Source: G963665495 sp963677785 (GTDB lineage: Bacteria > Desulfobacterota > Desulfovibrionia > Desulfovibrionales > Desulfovibrionaceae). From it: a DNA stretch of 64,000 bases. The notes under the pieces were generated by a model, which saw only the letters and a program-made list of their open reading frames with translations, did not search any database and was not told where the DNA came from. Location: the NCBI GenBank assembly GCA_963677785.2, contig CAXXDH010000002.1:930001-994000 (forward strand), read 5' to 3'. This document shows positions 1 to 8,203 of the stretch, one piece after another. The number at the start of each line of letters is the position of its first letter. Position 1 is the stretch's first letter. Both the position numbers and the translations under genes were made by a program.

Positions 1-1
1 G

Positions 2-1207
2 TACGGACGCCGCAACCAGAGCAAACTGGCGGATATTTCCACCGTGCTGCAGGAGACATTTTCCGGTATCCGCGTGGTCAAGGCCTTTGCTGCGGAAAAA
101 CGTGAAGGCGATCAATTTCAAAAGGAAAACAAGCGACTGGTGGGCATTGCGCTCAAGGAAGTCATCCTGAGCGAACTTTCTTCCCGGATCATGGAATTGA
201 TCGGCGCAGTGGGAGTGGCCATCATCATCTGGTACGGCGGTTACAAGGTCATCAACGGAGAGTCCTCGCCAGGCGCGTTTTTTTCCTTTATCACTGCCTT
301 GTTGATGCTGTACGAGCCCATCAAAAAACTGTCGGTGGCCAATTCGGACATTCAACAGGCCCTGGCCGGAGCCGAACGGGTCTTCGAAGTTCTGGATGCG
401 CCCGAACTGCGGATAGAGCAAGACGGCGGCAAACACGTGGAGCCTCCTTTCAAGGAATTACGTTTCGACAAGGTTTTTTTTCAATACGAAGATACGGCCA
501 CGCCCGCCCTGGACCAGGTGAGCTTCAGCGTACGGGCGGGTGAACGGGTGGCTCTGGTGGGGCCAAGCGGCGCAGGCAAAAGTACGCTGGCCAATCTGAT
601 TCCACGATTTTACCAGCCCCAGTCCGGCAGCATTCTCATCAACAATACGGACCTGCGAGAATATTCGCTGGCCGGGCTTCGCCGAAACATCGGCATTGTC
701 TCGCAGGAGCCATTTTTGTTCAACGTCAGTGTGGCCGAGAATGTGGCTTACGGCCAGATCCGTGTGGACATGGAAGCCGTACGCCGGGTCTGCGAAGCGG
801 CCTACGCGCATGAATTTGTTCTGGATCTGCCTGACGGGTACGACACCATTCTGGGCGAACGCGGGGTCAAGCTTTCGGGCGGGCAAAAACAACGTTTGAC
901 CATTGCCAGGGCCTTGCTTAAAAATCCTCCTTTGCTGGTGCTGGACGAGGCCACCAGCGCATTGGACACCGAATCCGAACGGATCGTGCAAATGGCTCTT
1001 GAAAATCTGATGCGCGACCGTACCAGCATTGTTATCGCGCACCGGCTTTCCACCGTATTGTCCGCGGACCGGATCATAGTTATGGAAAAAGGGCGGATCA
1101 TTGCCCAGGGGCCGCATGAGCAGTTGTTGCAGCAGTGCGCATTGTATCAGCGGTTGTACGCTATTCAATTCGAATCGCCCCAAAACGGCGAATTCCCAGC
1201 GGAGTAG
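2..1207 (+). CDS. msbA: Lipid A export ABC transporter MsbA (5' truncated by window edge)
   Basis: ATP-driven flippase that moves lipid A-core across the inner membrane; fused half-transporter (membrane domain plus ATPase) acting as a homodimer. The frame is open from base 2, so the gene starts before the window; about 400 residues of a usual 570-600 are present. The remaining membrane-domain part carries the YGRRNQSKLAD...LQETFSGIRVVKAF region typical of exporters. The ATPase domain shows Walker A GPSGAGKST (about 559-585), signature LSGGQKQR (about 871-894), Walker B LLVLDEATSALD (about 931-966) and the H-loop AHRLST (about 1039). It is followed after 3 bp by two acyltransferase genes, which supports lipid A rather than drug export. 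The family call is firm; the substrate comes from family and context. Confidence 0.9.
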   Translation, partial: YGRRNQSKLADISTVLQETFSGIRVVKAFAAEKREGDQFQKENKRLVGIALKEVILSELSSRIMELIGAVGVAIIIWYGGYKVINGESSPGAFFSFITALLMLYEPIKKLSVANSDIQQALAGAERVFEVLDAPELRIEQDGGKHVEPPFKELRFDKVFFQYEDTATPALDQVSFSVRAGERVALVGPSGAGKSTLANLIPRFYQPQSGSILINNTDLREYSLAGLRRNIGIVSQEPFLFNVSVAENVAYGQIRVDMEAVRRVCEAAYAHEFVLDLPDGYDTILGERGVKLSGGQKQRLTIARALLKNPPLLVLDEATSALDTESERIVQMALENLMRDRTSIVIAHRLSTVLSADRIIVMEKGRIIAQGPHEQLLQQCALYQRLYAIQFESPQNGEFPAE

Positions 1208-1210
1208 ACC

Positions 1211-1858
1211 GTGCGAATCAACGAAACCGAAATAAAACGCTGGGCGCCGGTCATGGTCGCCCTGTACAGAATCTGGGAACAGACGTTGCGTTACGAGGTC
1301 GTGAACTGGCAAGGCGTTGTCCAGGCCAAGGAGCAGGGGAAACAGCTGGTTTTCACCCATTTTCATGATGAGACCTTTTGTCTTCCCTACCTGCGGACAC
1401 AGGGCTACCAGTACGCGGCCATTGTCAGCCAGAGCAAGGACGGCGAAATTATGGCCCAGCTGCTCGAAGGGCTCGGGCTGGTCACGGCGCGCGGATCCAA
1501 ATCCCGGGGCGGAGTCAAGGCGCTGATCCAGATTCGCCGGGCCATGCGCGACCTCGGACGTATCGGAGTGGTTACGGTGGACGGACCGCGCGGTCCGCGC
1601 CACAAGGTCAAAGAGGGCGCCATCTACCTGGCGCACAAATCCGACGCGCTGCTTACGCCCATCCGGATTTATATTTCCCGGGCCAAGGTGTTCCAAAAAG
1701 CTTGGGACAAATTTCAGCTTCCCTTGCCTTTTGCCCATGTGCGGATCGTGATCGGCGATCCCTATGCTATGGAAATCCCGGACGACAGTGGTCTGGACGA
1801 GACCATCATGCAACGCGAGATGGCCGACCTGGAACAACGGATGCTGGATTTGCGGTAA
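1211..1858 (+). CDS. DUF374-family lysophospholipid acyltransferase-like protein
   Basis: Predicted membrane-associated acyltransferase of the DUF374 family, 215 residues. The GTG start lies 3 bp after the msbA stop, so it is translated from the same message. The catalytic-type His-acidic motif appears as HFHDE (about residue 50), followed by SQSKDGEIMAQ and the family hallmark VDGPRGPRHKVKEGAI (about residues 121-137). Wedged between msbA and an LpxL-type gene, it probably acylates a lipid A or phospholipid precursor. The exact substrate cannot be read from the sequence. Confidence 0.8.
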   Translation: MRINETEIKRWAPVMVALYRIWEQTLRYEVVNWQGVVQAKEQGKQLVFTHFHDETFCLPYLRTQGYQYAAIVSQSKDGEIMAQLLEGLGLVTARGSKSRGGVKALIQIRRAMRDLGRIGVVTVDGPRGPRHKVKEGAIYLAHKSDALLTPIRIYISRAKVFQKAWDKFQLPLPFAHVRIVIGDPYAMEIPDDSGLDETIMQREMADLEQRMLDLR

Positions 1859-1864
1859 CCGCGT

Positions 1865-2743
1865 ATGCACGAAATTTTTTATAATGCGGCAGCAGCCCTG
1901 GGGGATTCCTTTGGGTTCGGGCCTGTCGGCAGAGCCGGCGATCTGCTCGGCAAGCTCCTGTGGCAGATTCTGCCCAAGCGCCGCGTTATTGCCACCAAAG
2001 CTGTCGCCGAGCATCTGGGGGTGCCCGATGATGTCGCCAGGCGCATTGCCAGGGCCAGCTTTTCGAGCAATTGCCGCAGCTTCATGGAATTGCTGCTAGC
2101 CCGCCGGGCGGACTGGCGGTTCATGATCGAAAAGCTCGAATACGCTGATCCGGACAACCTTGCGGTAGCCAACGCCGATACGGAGCCCGCCGTGATGGCC
2201 ACGGCTCATCTCGGTTCCTGGGAATTGATGGCCAGCGCGCTACAGCTCGTATTGGACCGGCCGCCCAAATGCATCGTGGTCCGGAATACCAAGGACCAGG
2301 CTCTCAACCGGATGATCCTGCGCTTGCGAACCCGACCCGGCGTCCGGATCATTGAGCATCGCAACGCTGCCCGGCCCACATTGGAAATTTTGCGCCAGGG
2401 CGGTACGGCCGCTTTTCTGGTGGATCATAATTGCCGTCGTAGTGAGGCTCTGTTTCTGCCTTTTCTCGGCGAAATCGCGGCTGTGAACATGGGGCCCGCC
2501 GTCCTGGCCGTACGCGCCAAAGCCGCGATCTGGCCCGCATTCATGACCCGCGCTCCTGAAGGAGGCTACCGCCTGCATGTAGGTAAGCCCCTGCGTACGT
2601 CCTTGCTCACAGGCAGCATTCATGAACGCGTCCGCCAGGCAGCGGAATTCTATACGCAGGCCGTGGAACAACAGGTGCGACAGACACCGGAACAATGGTT
2701 TTGGATGCACCGCCGCTGGAAGACACGTCCGGAGACAGAATAA
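1865..2743 (+). CDS. Lipid A biosynthesis acyltransferase, LpxL/HtrB family
   Basis: Late acyltransferase that would add a secondary acyl chain to Kdo-lipid A at the inner face of the cytoplasmic membrane. 292 residues, close to the family norm of about 300. The HX4E catalytic motif is HLGSWE (residues 115-120), followed by the family pattern TAAFLVDHN and later MHRRWKTRP at the C-terminus, which resembles the WxxRRxKxRP ending of LpxL/LpxM. It starts 6 bp after the DUF374 gene and is the last gene of the msbA operon. Whether it is LpxL- or LpxM-like is not decidable here. Confidence 0.85.
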   Translation: MHEIFYNAAAALGDSFGFGPVGRAGDLLGKLLWQILPKRRVIATKAVAEHLGVPDDVARRIARASFSSNCRSFMELLLARRADWRFMIEKLEYADPDNLAVANADTEPAVMATAHLGSWELMASALQLVLDRPPKCIVVRNTKDQALNRMILRLRTRPGVRIIEHRNAARPTLEILRQGGTAAFLVDHNCRRSEALFLPFLGEIAAVNMGPAVLAVRAKAAIWPAFMTRAPEGGYRLHVGKPLRTSLLTGSIHERVRQAAEFYTQAVEQQVRQTPEQWFWMHRRWKTRPETE

Positions 2744-3284
2744 CACAATACTGCTTCCAACTGTCCAAAATAATTTTTTGAGTAATAAAATGCGGATAAC
2801 AAATACATTTTTAACTTTAGGTATGTTCCATGGTGTGAAAAGACATTGTCTGCATCAGTGTTGATACATGAATCGATTCAGGGAGTTGCTTTGTCCTCCT
2901 GGAAAAATTGCTTTGTCATTCTTAGATGCTTTGGGAAGGTTTTCTTTATAACATTTTGAATTTTCAACATTATTATTAAAAGTGATCTTCTTTTTCACGG
3001 CAACTAATTGCTTTTCTTCTGAACCCGGCTCAGGTATATTCTTACCTTTGATGTTGCTTGAGCTTGGGGGGTGAGAATAAATACGTTTTACATCCTGAGC
3101 AGGTTGATTAACCGCGCCGGAAGCAGAGTCGTACGATGATTGGAAGAAAAAAGGTTCCTGGAAATGACTGTTTTTTTTCAACAGACATTGTCGGCTTTGC
3201 AGTGCGATTTTGAGGGGCCGGTGGATAAGTGAAGAATTTGTATTGCGCAGCCGGTTTTGAAAGTGAAATGAGGAAAACAATCAG
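2744..3284. other. AT-rich intergenic region without a convincing gene
   Basis: About 540 bp between the lipid A operon and a small plus-strand gene. Base composition is clearly more AT-rich than the flanking genes. The minus strand holds two overlapping open frames (about 2855-3280 and 3108-3368) that could be halves of one frameshifted small secreted protein, but neither has a good start. I see no terminator and no RNA gene. Confidence 0.4.
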
Positions 3285-3485
3285 ATGAAAGTGCATAGAA
3301 ACGCTGAGGGGAACCTGTACGTAATGATATCGGACATTCCGCGGAGTGATCGAGAGCCCTTCCGTCAATGGCTTGATGATCAGAGTATTCCCAGGCCTGA
3401 CGTCCCGTCACAAAAGCAGGAAGATGTCGCGTATTGGGAGGACTACCAACAATGGCTTCAAAGTAAAAAACCTACCTTGAGCTGA
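3285..3485 (+). CDS. Small hypothetical protein, 66 aa
   Basis: Unrecognised. An ATG follows a GAGG Shine-Dalgarno (ATGAGGAAAACAATCAG then ATG). The product is hydrophilic and rich in Trp, Gln, Asp and Pro (for example REPFRQWLDDQ and YWEDYQQWLQSK), with no signal peptide or membrane segment. The good ribosome site and biased composition make it a plausible real gene in an otherwise gene-poor patch beside a broken insertion sequence. A perfect hairpin lies 170 bp downstream. No function is proposed. Confidence 0.5.
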   Translation: MKVHRNAEGNLYVMISDIPRSDREPFRQWLDDQSIPRPDVPSQKQEDVAYWEDYQQWLQSKKPTLS

Positions 3486-3656
3486 TAACAACTCTCTTTG
3501 CCTGCGCCTCATGTTATTGAATCCAACAGAACATGTTGTTTTTGATGCAATTTCAGTCTGTATTTTTGTCTGAAGTTGCCTGTAAGTCTGTTGGCGCTCG
3601 GAATTCGTTCAGTTCAGATGATTGATTCTTGATCAGAGATTTGTATTTATAGCAGC

Positions 3657-3682
3657 AAAGGCGGCGTCTTCACGCCGCCTTT
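3657..3682. terminator. Bidirectional hairpin terminator between convergent genes
   Basis: Perfect 10-bp stem AAAGGCGGCG / CGCCGCCTTT around a TCTTCA loop, with A/T flanks on both sides. It sits between the 66-aa gene (plus) and the chimeric transposase (minus) and can serve both. Confidence 0.7.
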
Positions 3683-3697
3683 GCCGCTTCGTTCATT

Positions 3698-4081
3698 CTA
3701 TCCGCCAAGCCATCCCGGGCTGACGCATCCCATTTCCTGGTCAGCCGCAGCACCCAGGTCCATGGGGCATTCCTTTTCAAGACGTCCCAGAATTCCATCG
3801 ATCTCGCGGAGATGGGACTGAAGCAGATTCAAGTTTGCCCGTGTTTGCACTTGATTTGTCGAGTCGCTGTTTTCAAACGCAACCATGGTATCATACATGC
3901 GCAGCATTTTTTCAATGCCCATAGGCGGACGCCCACGCTGACCTTTTGGGTAGTATGGCTCAATGTAGGCCACCCATTCTTCCCAGGGAATGAACTCATC
4001 CATAGCCCTCAGAAATTCTTCGCGTTTCGTCATTCGCTTACACAAACTGTATTCGACGTCACTAAAACTGAGCTGTTTCAT
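3698..4081 (-). pseudogene. Truncated IS5-family transposase N-terminus fused to an unrelated tail
   Basis: 127-residue frame. Residues 1-63 (MKQLSFSDVEYS ... KMLRMY) are the conserved N-terminal domain of IS5-family transposases, with the typical KREEFLRAMDEFIPW and GQRGRPPMGIEKMLRMY stretches. After the Tyr at about position 3893 the expected continuation is gone and an unrelated, hydrophilic 64-residue tail follows with no DDE catalytic residues, so it cannot transpose. A strong Shine-Dalgarno (GGGAGGACTCC then ATG) is intact and a terminator lies downstream, so the chimera may still be expressed. Called a pseudogene of the transposase, though a domesticated product is possible. Confidence 0.75.
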
Positions 4082-4166
4082 GGAGTCCTCCCTTGGCTGC
4101 GAGGACTATACTGAGAAATCATTCGGTTGACGATCTTAACCAGGGATTAAATCAGCGGTTCCTTAA
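3893..4166 (-). mobile_element. IS5-family element remnant, left end only
   Basis: Holds the 5' part of the transposase plus about 85 bp of upstream end sequence. The outer edge, read on the minus strand, begins near TTAAGGAACCGCTGATTTAA, which resembles the AAGGAACCTCTGA-type ends of this IS group (recalled family knowledge, not searched). No matching right end is visible inside the window; the break is near 3893. Confidence 0.6.
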
Positions 4167-4194
4167 GTCAGAACGAACAGGGAGGAATAACGGT

Positions 4195-4260
4195 ATGGAT
4201 AAAAAAGTTGAGAAGCATAGCCCTCAGTCGGACCGCGCAGGCATTGCGTGTGGAATGTAA
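4195..4260 (+). other. Very short ORF (21 codons) with strong ribosome site
   Basis: ATG preceded by GGGAGGAATAACGGT, an excellent Shine-Dalgarno at good spacing. It reads MDKKVEKHSPQ... and stops after 21 codons. It lies directly outside the IS5 end, so it may be the head of a gene cut by the insertion, a leader peptide, or chance. No function is suggested. Confidence 0.25.
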
Positions 4261-4306
4261 CTTTTTGAAGTATAATATAATTGAGTTATCTGAAAAAGAG
4301 AAGAAA

Positions 4307-4330
4307 GGGGGGGACAAAGATGTCCCCCCC
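4307..4330 (-). terminator. Rho-independent terminator of the ACT/PaaK operon
   Basis: On the minus strand a GGGGGGACA / TGTCCCCCC stem with a four-base loop is followed by TTTCTTCTCTTTTT. It sits about 30 bp past the ACT gene stop. Confidence 0.85.
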
Positions 4331-4358
4331 TGCGCCTGAATAAAATTGATACAAAAAA

Positions 4359-4790
4359 TTAAATATTATACAGCTTGTCTCCGGGGACGATCCGGATATC
4401 AGTTTGTTGCAGAATCTCAATGGCCTGGTCCGTACGGTCAAAGCGGAAAATCAGTATGGCGTTGGCGCCGCTTTGCTGTACGAAAGCGTACATGTATTCG
4501 ACATTGATTCCTTTTGAACTCAGCGTGTCCAGGATGTGGCTCAAGCCTCCGGGCTGGTCCGGTACTTCCACGGCAACCACGGTCGTACGGCCGACAGTGA
4601 AGCCGTGTTCTTTGAGCACGGCTTTGGCTTTTTCGTAGTCCGTTACAATCAGGCGCAGAATGCCGAAATCGGAGGTATCCGCCAGCGAAAGAGCGCGGAT
4701 ATTGATGCCGGCTTCGGCAATGACACGAGTCACTTCGGACAGGCGGCCGGCTTTATTTTCTAAAAAGATGGAAATCTGCTCAACTTTCAT
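4359..4790 (-). CDS. Tandem ACT-domain protein (amino-acid-binding regulator)
   Basis: 143 residues made of two ACT domains (about 1-68 and 70-143), a fold that binds amino acids and regulates enzymes or transcription. Visible features are the first-strand pattern KVEQISIFLENKAGRLSEV with INIRALSLADTSDFGILRLIV, then VVAVEVPDQPGGLSHILDTL with INVEYMYAFV. The start follows a GGAGG-type site. It lies 46 bp downstream of a phenylacetate-CoA-ligase-like gene on the same strand; this pairing is common in anaerobes that oxidise aromatic amino acids through 2-oxoacid:ferredoxin oxidoreductases. I infer that it senses an aromatic or branched amino acid for that pathway. No DNA-binding domain is present. 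Confidence 0.85.
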   Translation of the reverse strand: MKVEQISIFLENKAGRLSEVTRVIAEAGINIRALSLADTSDFGILRLIVTDYEKAKAVLKEHGFTVGRTTVVAVEVPDQPGGLSHILDTLSSKGINVEYMYAFVQQSGANAILIFRFDRTDQAIEILQQTDIRIVPGDKLYNI

Positions 4791-4836
4791 ACTCTCCTCC
4801 TAGGTTGAGAGGGTCACGAGTTGCGTACGTACTGAG

Positions 4837-6135
4837 CTATTTGCGCAAATCGACTACGCGGACGGCTTTGCCCACGGAACGTTCAATGGAATGCGGCTCC
4901 ACGAGCTTTACCTTGGCGCTGACGCCGAGGAATTCCTTGATGGTGGTGACGATTTTGTTTTCAAGTTTCTGCAATCCCTTGATTTCGTCGGTGAACATAC
5001 TTTCGTCCACTTCCACCAGAATTTCAAGTGAGTCGAGGTTGCCCTCGCGTTTGACAATGATCTGGTAATGGGGGGCAACGCCCTGGGTTTCGAGCAGGAT
5101 GCTCTCGATCTGCGAGGGGAAGACGTTGACGCCGCGGATGATCAGCATGTCGTCGCTACGGCCTTTCATCCGGCGAATCCTAACATGGGTGCGGCCGCAG
5201 GGGCAGGGCTCGTAGTTTAAAGAAGTAATGTCCCGCGTCCTGTAGCGCAGCAGGGGGATGCCCTCTTTTGTCAGGGTGGTGAAAACCAGTTCGCCGGTTT
5301 CTCCAGGGGGCAGGGGCTCGCCGGTGACGGGATCCACGATTTCCGGCAGGAAATGGTCTTCAAAAACATGCATGCCGTCATGAGCCGTTTCACACTCCAT
5401 GGCAACCCCCGGTCCCATGACTTCGGAAAGACCGTAGATATTCAATGCCTTGATTCCTGTTTTGTTCTCAAGGTCCTTGCACATTTCGTCGGTCCAGGGC
5501 TCGGCGCCGAAAATACCGATGCGTAGAGGCAGGTCCCGCAGGTCGATACCTGCTTCCTGGGCGGTTTCGTACAAAAAGAGCATATAGGAAGGCGTGCAGC
5601 AGATGGCATGCGGCCCGAAGTCTTTGAGCAGCACTACCTGGCGTTTGGTGGCGCCGCCGGAGACAGGGACGATGGTGGCGCCCATTCTCTCCGCACCGTA
5701 ATGCAGTCCGAGTCCGCCGGTAAACAATCCGTACCCGTATGCGTTGTGCAAAATTTCTCCGGGCTTCAGTCCCGCGCACATCAAAGAACGCGCAACGCAG
5801 TCGGCCCAGACATCCAGGTCGCGTTTGGTGTACCCGACCACGGTAGCCTTTCCGGTGGTGCCGCTGGAAGCGTGCAGCCGGACGATGTTTTCGCGGGGCA
5901 CGGCGAACAGGCCAAAGGGGTAGTAATTCCGCAGGTCCTGCTTTTCAGTAAAAGGGAGCAGTTTGACGTCTTCCATACTGCGAATGTCAGCTGGCGTAAT
6001 GCCGAGTTCCTGAAATTTTTTTCTGTAAAACGGAACGTTGGCATACACACGCGAAACTTGGTATTGTAACCGTTTCAACTGTAGGGCTTCAAGTTCCTCC
6101 CTTGGCATAGTCTCCATTGGTACGTCGAAAATCAT
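4837..6135 (-). CDS. Phenylacetate-CoA ligase family (PaaK-like) AMP-forming enzyme
   Basis: Adenylate-forming acyl-CoA ligase of about 432 residues, the PaaK norm. The start is placed at the ATG after GAGGAAAATTCA; an upstream in-frame ATG would add 23 poorly conserved residues. Motifs: P-loop LHASSGTTGKATVVGYT (about residue 85), acyl-site motif YGLSEVMGPGVAMEC (about 233), GIPLLRYRTRDI (about 303), and a CPCGRTHVRIRRMKGRSDDM Cys-containing segment typical of PaaK. It probably activates phenylacetate, indoleacetate or another aryl acid, linking arylpyruvate oxidation to CoA or ATP yield. Followed by the ACT protein in one operon that ends at the terminator near 4307. Confidence 0.85.
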   Translation of the reverse strand: MIFDVPMETMPREELEALQLKRLQYQVSRVYANVPFYRKKFQELGITPADIRSMEDVKLLPFTEKQDLRNYYPFGLFAVPRENIVRLHASSGTTGKATVVGYTKRDLDVWADCVARSLMCAGLKPGEILHNAYGYGLFTGGLGLHYGAERMGATIVPVSGGATKRQVVLLKDFGPHAICCTPSYMLFLYETAQEAGIDLRDLPLRIGIFGAEPWTDEMCKDLENKTGIKALNIYGLSEVMGPGVAMECETAHDGMHVFEDHFLPEIVDPVTGEPLPPGETGELVFTTLTKEGIPLLRYRTRDITSLNYEPCPCGRTHVRIRRMKGRSDDMLIIRGVNVFPSQIESILLETQGVAPHYQIIVKREGNLDSLEILVEVDESMFTDEIKGLQKLENKIVTTIKEFLGVSAKVKLVEPHSIERSVGKAVRVVDLRK

Positions 6136-6227
6136 TGAATTTTCCTCGCTTGTTTCTGAAAAGGCCAACAAAGTATGGTTGGTATCCGTAATAGTTAGCC
6201 CCAAAAAGTGAACAGGGTCAAGAGTCC

Positions 6228-7973
6228 TTATAATACGATCGTCTCGTCGGAAAGACTGCGCAATTTAACGCGTTCCTGGTCGAACATCCGTTCCAGTTCG
6301 TCAATGGACGTCAGCAGGGAGTTCAATTCGTTCTCCCGTTGGGTGATATTTTCAAAATATGGATCGAAAATGGCCCTGAGTTCACGAAAAATGGCTTCGG
6401 GCTGCGAGCTGAGACGCTGATCCAACTCGGCATGAAAATGTTCCTCGCCTTTGGACAAGGCCGCGCGGAACGTACGCAGCAGTTTCTTGCGCTTGAACGT
6501 CAGCGTATTTATGGCCAGCAAGGCGCCCATTGCGGCGACAACGCCTCCGGTGACGTCAAAAAGCACCATGTGAGTGGCAGCGGCAATCACGGCGCCGATG
6601 GCAGTGATCAGTCCGCCGAGCATGGCCTGATCTCCGATTTGCTTCAATCCCTCCGGACGGACGCGTTCGCTCAAGGTGGGGTCTTCGGTCATGCGGCGCA
6701 GGTTGGCAATGACTTCGGCGATAACTTCCAGGCGTTGTCTGGCAAGGGTGGAGATCTCCATACCGGAGGCGCTCAGGGTTGGATTGGCCTGGCTTTGCTT
6801 CAGCTCGCGCATCAGGCCTTCCATACAGCGGATGATGTTGCCGGATACCTGGGTTTCCCCGGCTCTGGCCAGCAGCTCGGTTTCCCGGAGCAATTTTTCA
6901 CCGAATTGAGCGTTGAGTTTTTCCACCCAGTCTTGAAAGGAATTCTTGCCGCTTAACAAGCCCTTGAAACTGTTGCGGGCCAGGTTGAAGACCGACAGTC
7001 CGTCGTCGAATTCCGTGTACAGGTCGTCCGCATGTTTTTTGTAAGCCAGCAGCAAACGCAACTGCAGATCGGCGAGTTCGCGTTGGGCGTTTTCCTGGCC
7101 TCTTTGGAGAACTTTTTCAATATTCTCACGTTGTTCCTTGTCGATTTCGAGCGCCGTACCCCAAAGCTCCAATTCGGCCTTCACTTTTTTGAGGGCAGTT
7201 TCCGCTGAACCGAGCAGGGATTCCATTTTGAGAAAATAATGCGAACCGCTGGTGACGGCTTCGCGGATAAAGGCGCTTACCGCCTCCATGCCGCTGTTGG
7301 ATGCGCCTTCCTGAGCCTTTTTGGCGGAAACGGGAAAAATGCGGGGTGATTCGATGCCGCGTTCTTTGGCCAGGGCCGCGACACTCGTCATGTTTACCCG
7401 AAGCTCTTCATCCGTGCCGCGGTCGGCCTGCTGCAGAATGAAAACGATCTTTTTGTGCCATTCGTGGTGGATTTTTTCGAAGAGTTCCCAGGAAGTCTTG
7501 GCATAGGGGTTCAATGCGGGGAACACGAACAGGCCCAGGTCGCAGAGCGGAATAAAGCGTTCGGTGATTTCCTGGTGGTGTTCCATGATGCTGTTTGTGC
7601 CGGGCGTGTCCACAATGGATATTTCTTTGAGAATATCGTGGGGCAAGCCGATTTCCTTAACTTTATCCCGGACTATTTTATCGTAGGGATCCGGTGAATA
7701 GACTATTTTCAATATGGCGTCGGTGCAGGGATCCGGTGCCACTGCGGTGACCATTTCCCCGAGCAATGCATTGATAAAGCTGCTTTTCCCGGATTTGACC
7801 TCGCCGACTACCACGAACAGGAAAGGTGTGTTTACGTTCGTGACAAGGCTTGAGGTCAACTGTTTCAACTCCGCGTTGCCCGTATGTACGGCAAGTTCGT
7901 GGAGGTTGGTAAGGTGGCTTGAGAGCGTTTCCTTGAAGCTGCTCAGGCTTTGGCGCAGGAGAGTGCTTGCCAT
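6228..7973 (-). CDS. Bacterial dynamin-like GTPase
   Basis: 581 residues. Start chosen at the ATG after AAGGAGTATCTTATAC. A dynamin-type GTPase domain occupies about residues 1-230: G1 GEVKSGKSS (about 55-63), G3 DTPG (about 121), and a degenerate G4 reading LQQAD in place of (T/N)KxD. Helical middle region about 230-430 (LWGTALEIDKEQRENIEKVL onwards). A hydrophobic paired segment at about 445-490 (LGGLITAIGAVIAAATHMV and VVAAMGALLAINTL) can insert in membrane as in other bacterial dynamins, then a C-terminal helical tail. Likely membrane remodelling or repair; the partner is unknown. It stands alone, divergent from the nitroreductase gene. Confidence 0.8.
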   Translation of the reverse strand: MASTLLRQSLSSFKETLSSHLTNLHELAVHTGNAELKQLTSSLVTNVNTPFLFVVVGEVKSGKSSFINALLGEMVTAVAPDPCTDAILKIVYSPDPYDKIVRDKVKEIGLPHDILKEISIVDTPGTNSIMEHHQEITERFIPLCDLGLFVFPALNPYAKTSWELFEKIHHEWHKKIVFILQQADRGTDEELRVNMTSVAALAKERGIESPRIFPVSAKKAQEGASNSGMEAVSAFIREAVTSGSHYFLKMESLLGSAETALKKVKAELELWGTALEIDKEQRENIEKVLQRGQENAQRELADLQLRLLLAYKKHADDLYTEFDDGLSVFNLARNSFKGLLSGKNSFQDWVEKLNAQFGEKLLRETELLARAGETQVSGNIIRCMEGLMRELKQSQANPTLSASGMEISTLARQRLEVIAEVIANLRRMTEDPTLSERVRPEGLKQIGDQAMLGGLITAIGAVIAAATHMVLFDVTGGVVAAMGALLAINTLTFKRKKLLRTFRAALSKGEEHFHAELDQRLSSQPEAIFRELRAIFDPYFENITQRENELNSLLTSIDELERMFDQERVKLRSLSDETIVL

Positions 7974-8203
7974 GTATAAGATACTCCTTGACGTTGTCTG
8001 GTCCGGGACTGTAGCACCAGACGGCCCGGGAGGCAAAAAGAAACAGGCCACACGCGCATGGGAGAAAACAATGTCCTGACGTGTCTGGAGGCCCGCTAGT
8101 TCCCTACGAACCGCCCCTTGTGGTCTGCTTGTTGCGGGTGCCAAAGTGTGCTAGCTGAGTTGGCGTAGGATTGATACTGCATAGCCGAAAAATCGGAGGA
8201 TCC

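Noticed and set aside
458..2014. 518-codon open frame on the minus strand
   Set aside because: It lies antisense to msbA and the DUF374 gene, which have clear motifs, and its product has no recognisable domain; an artefact of codon bias.
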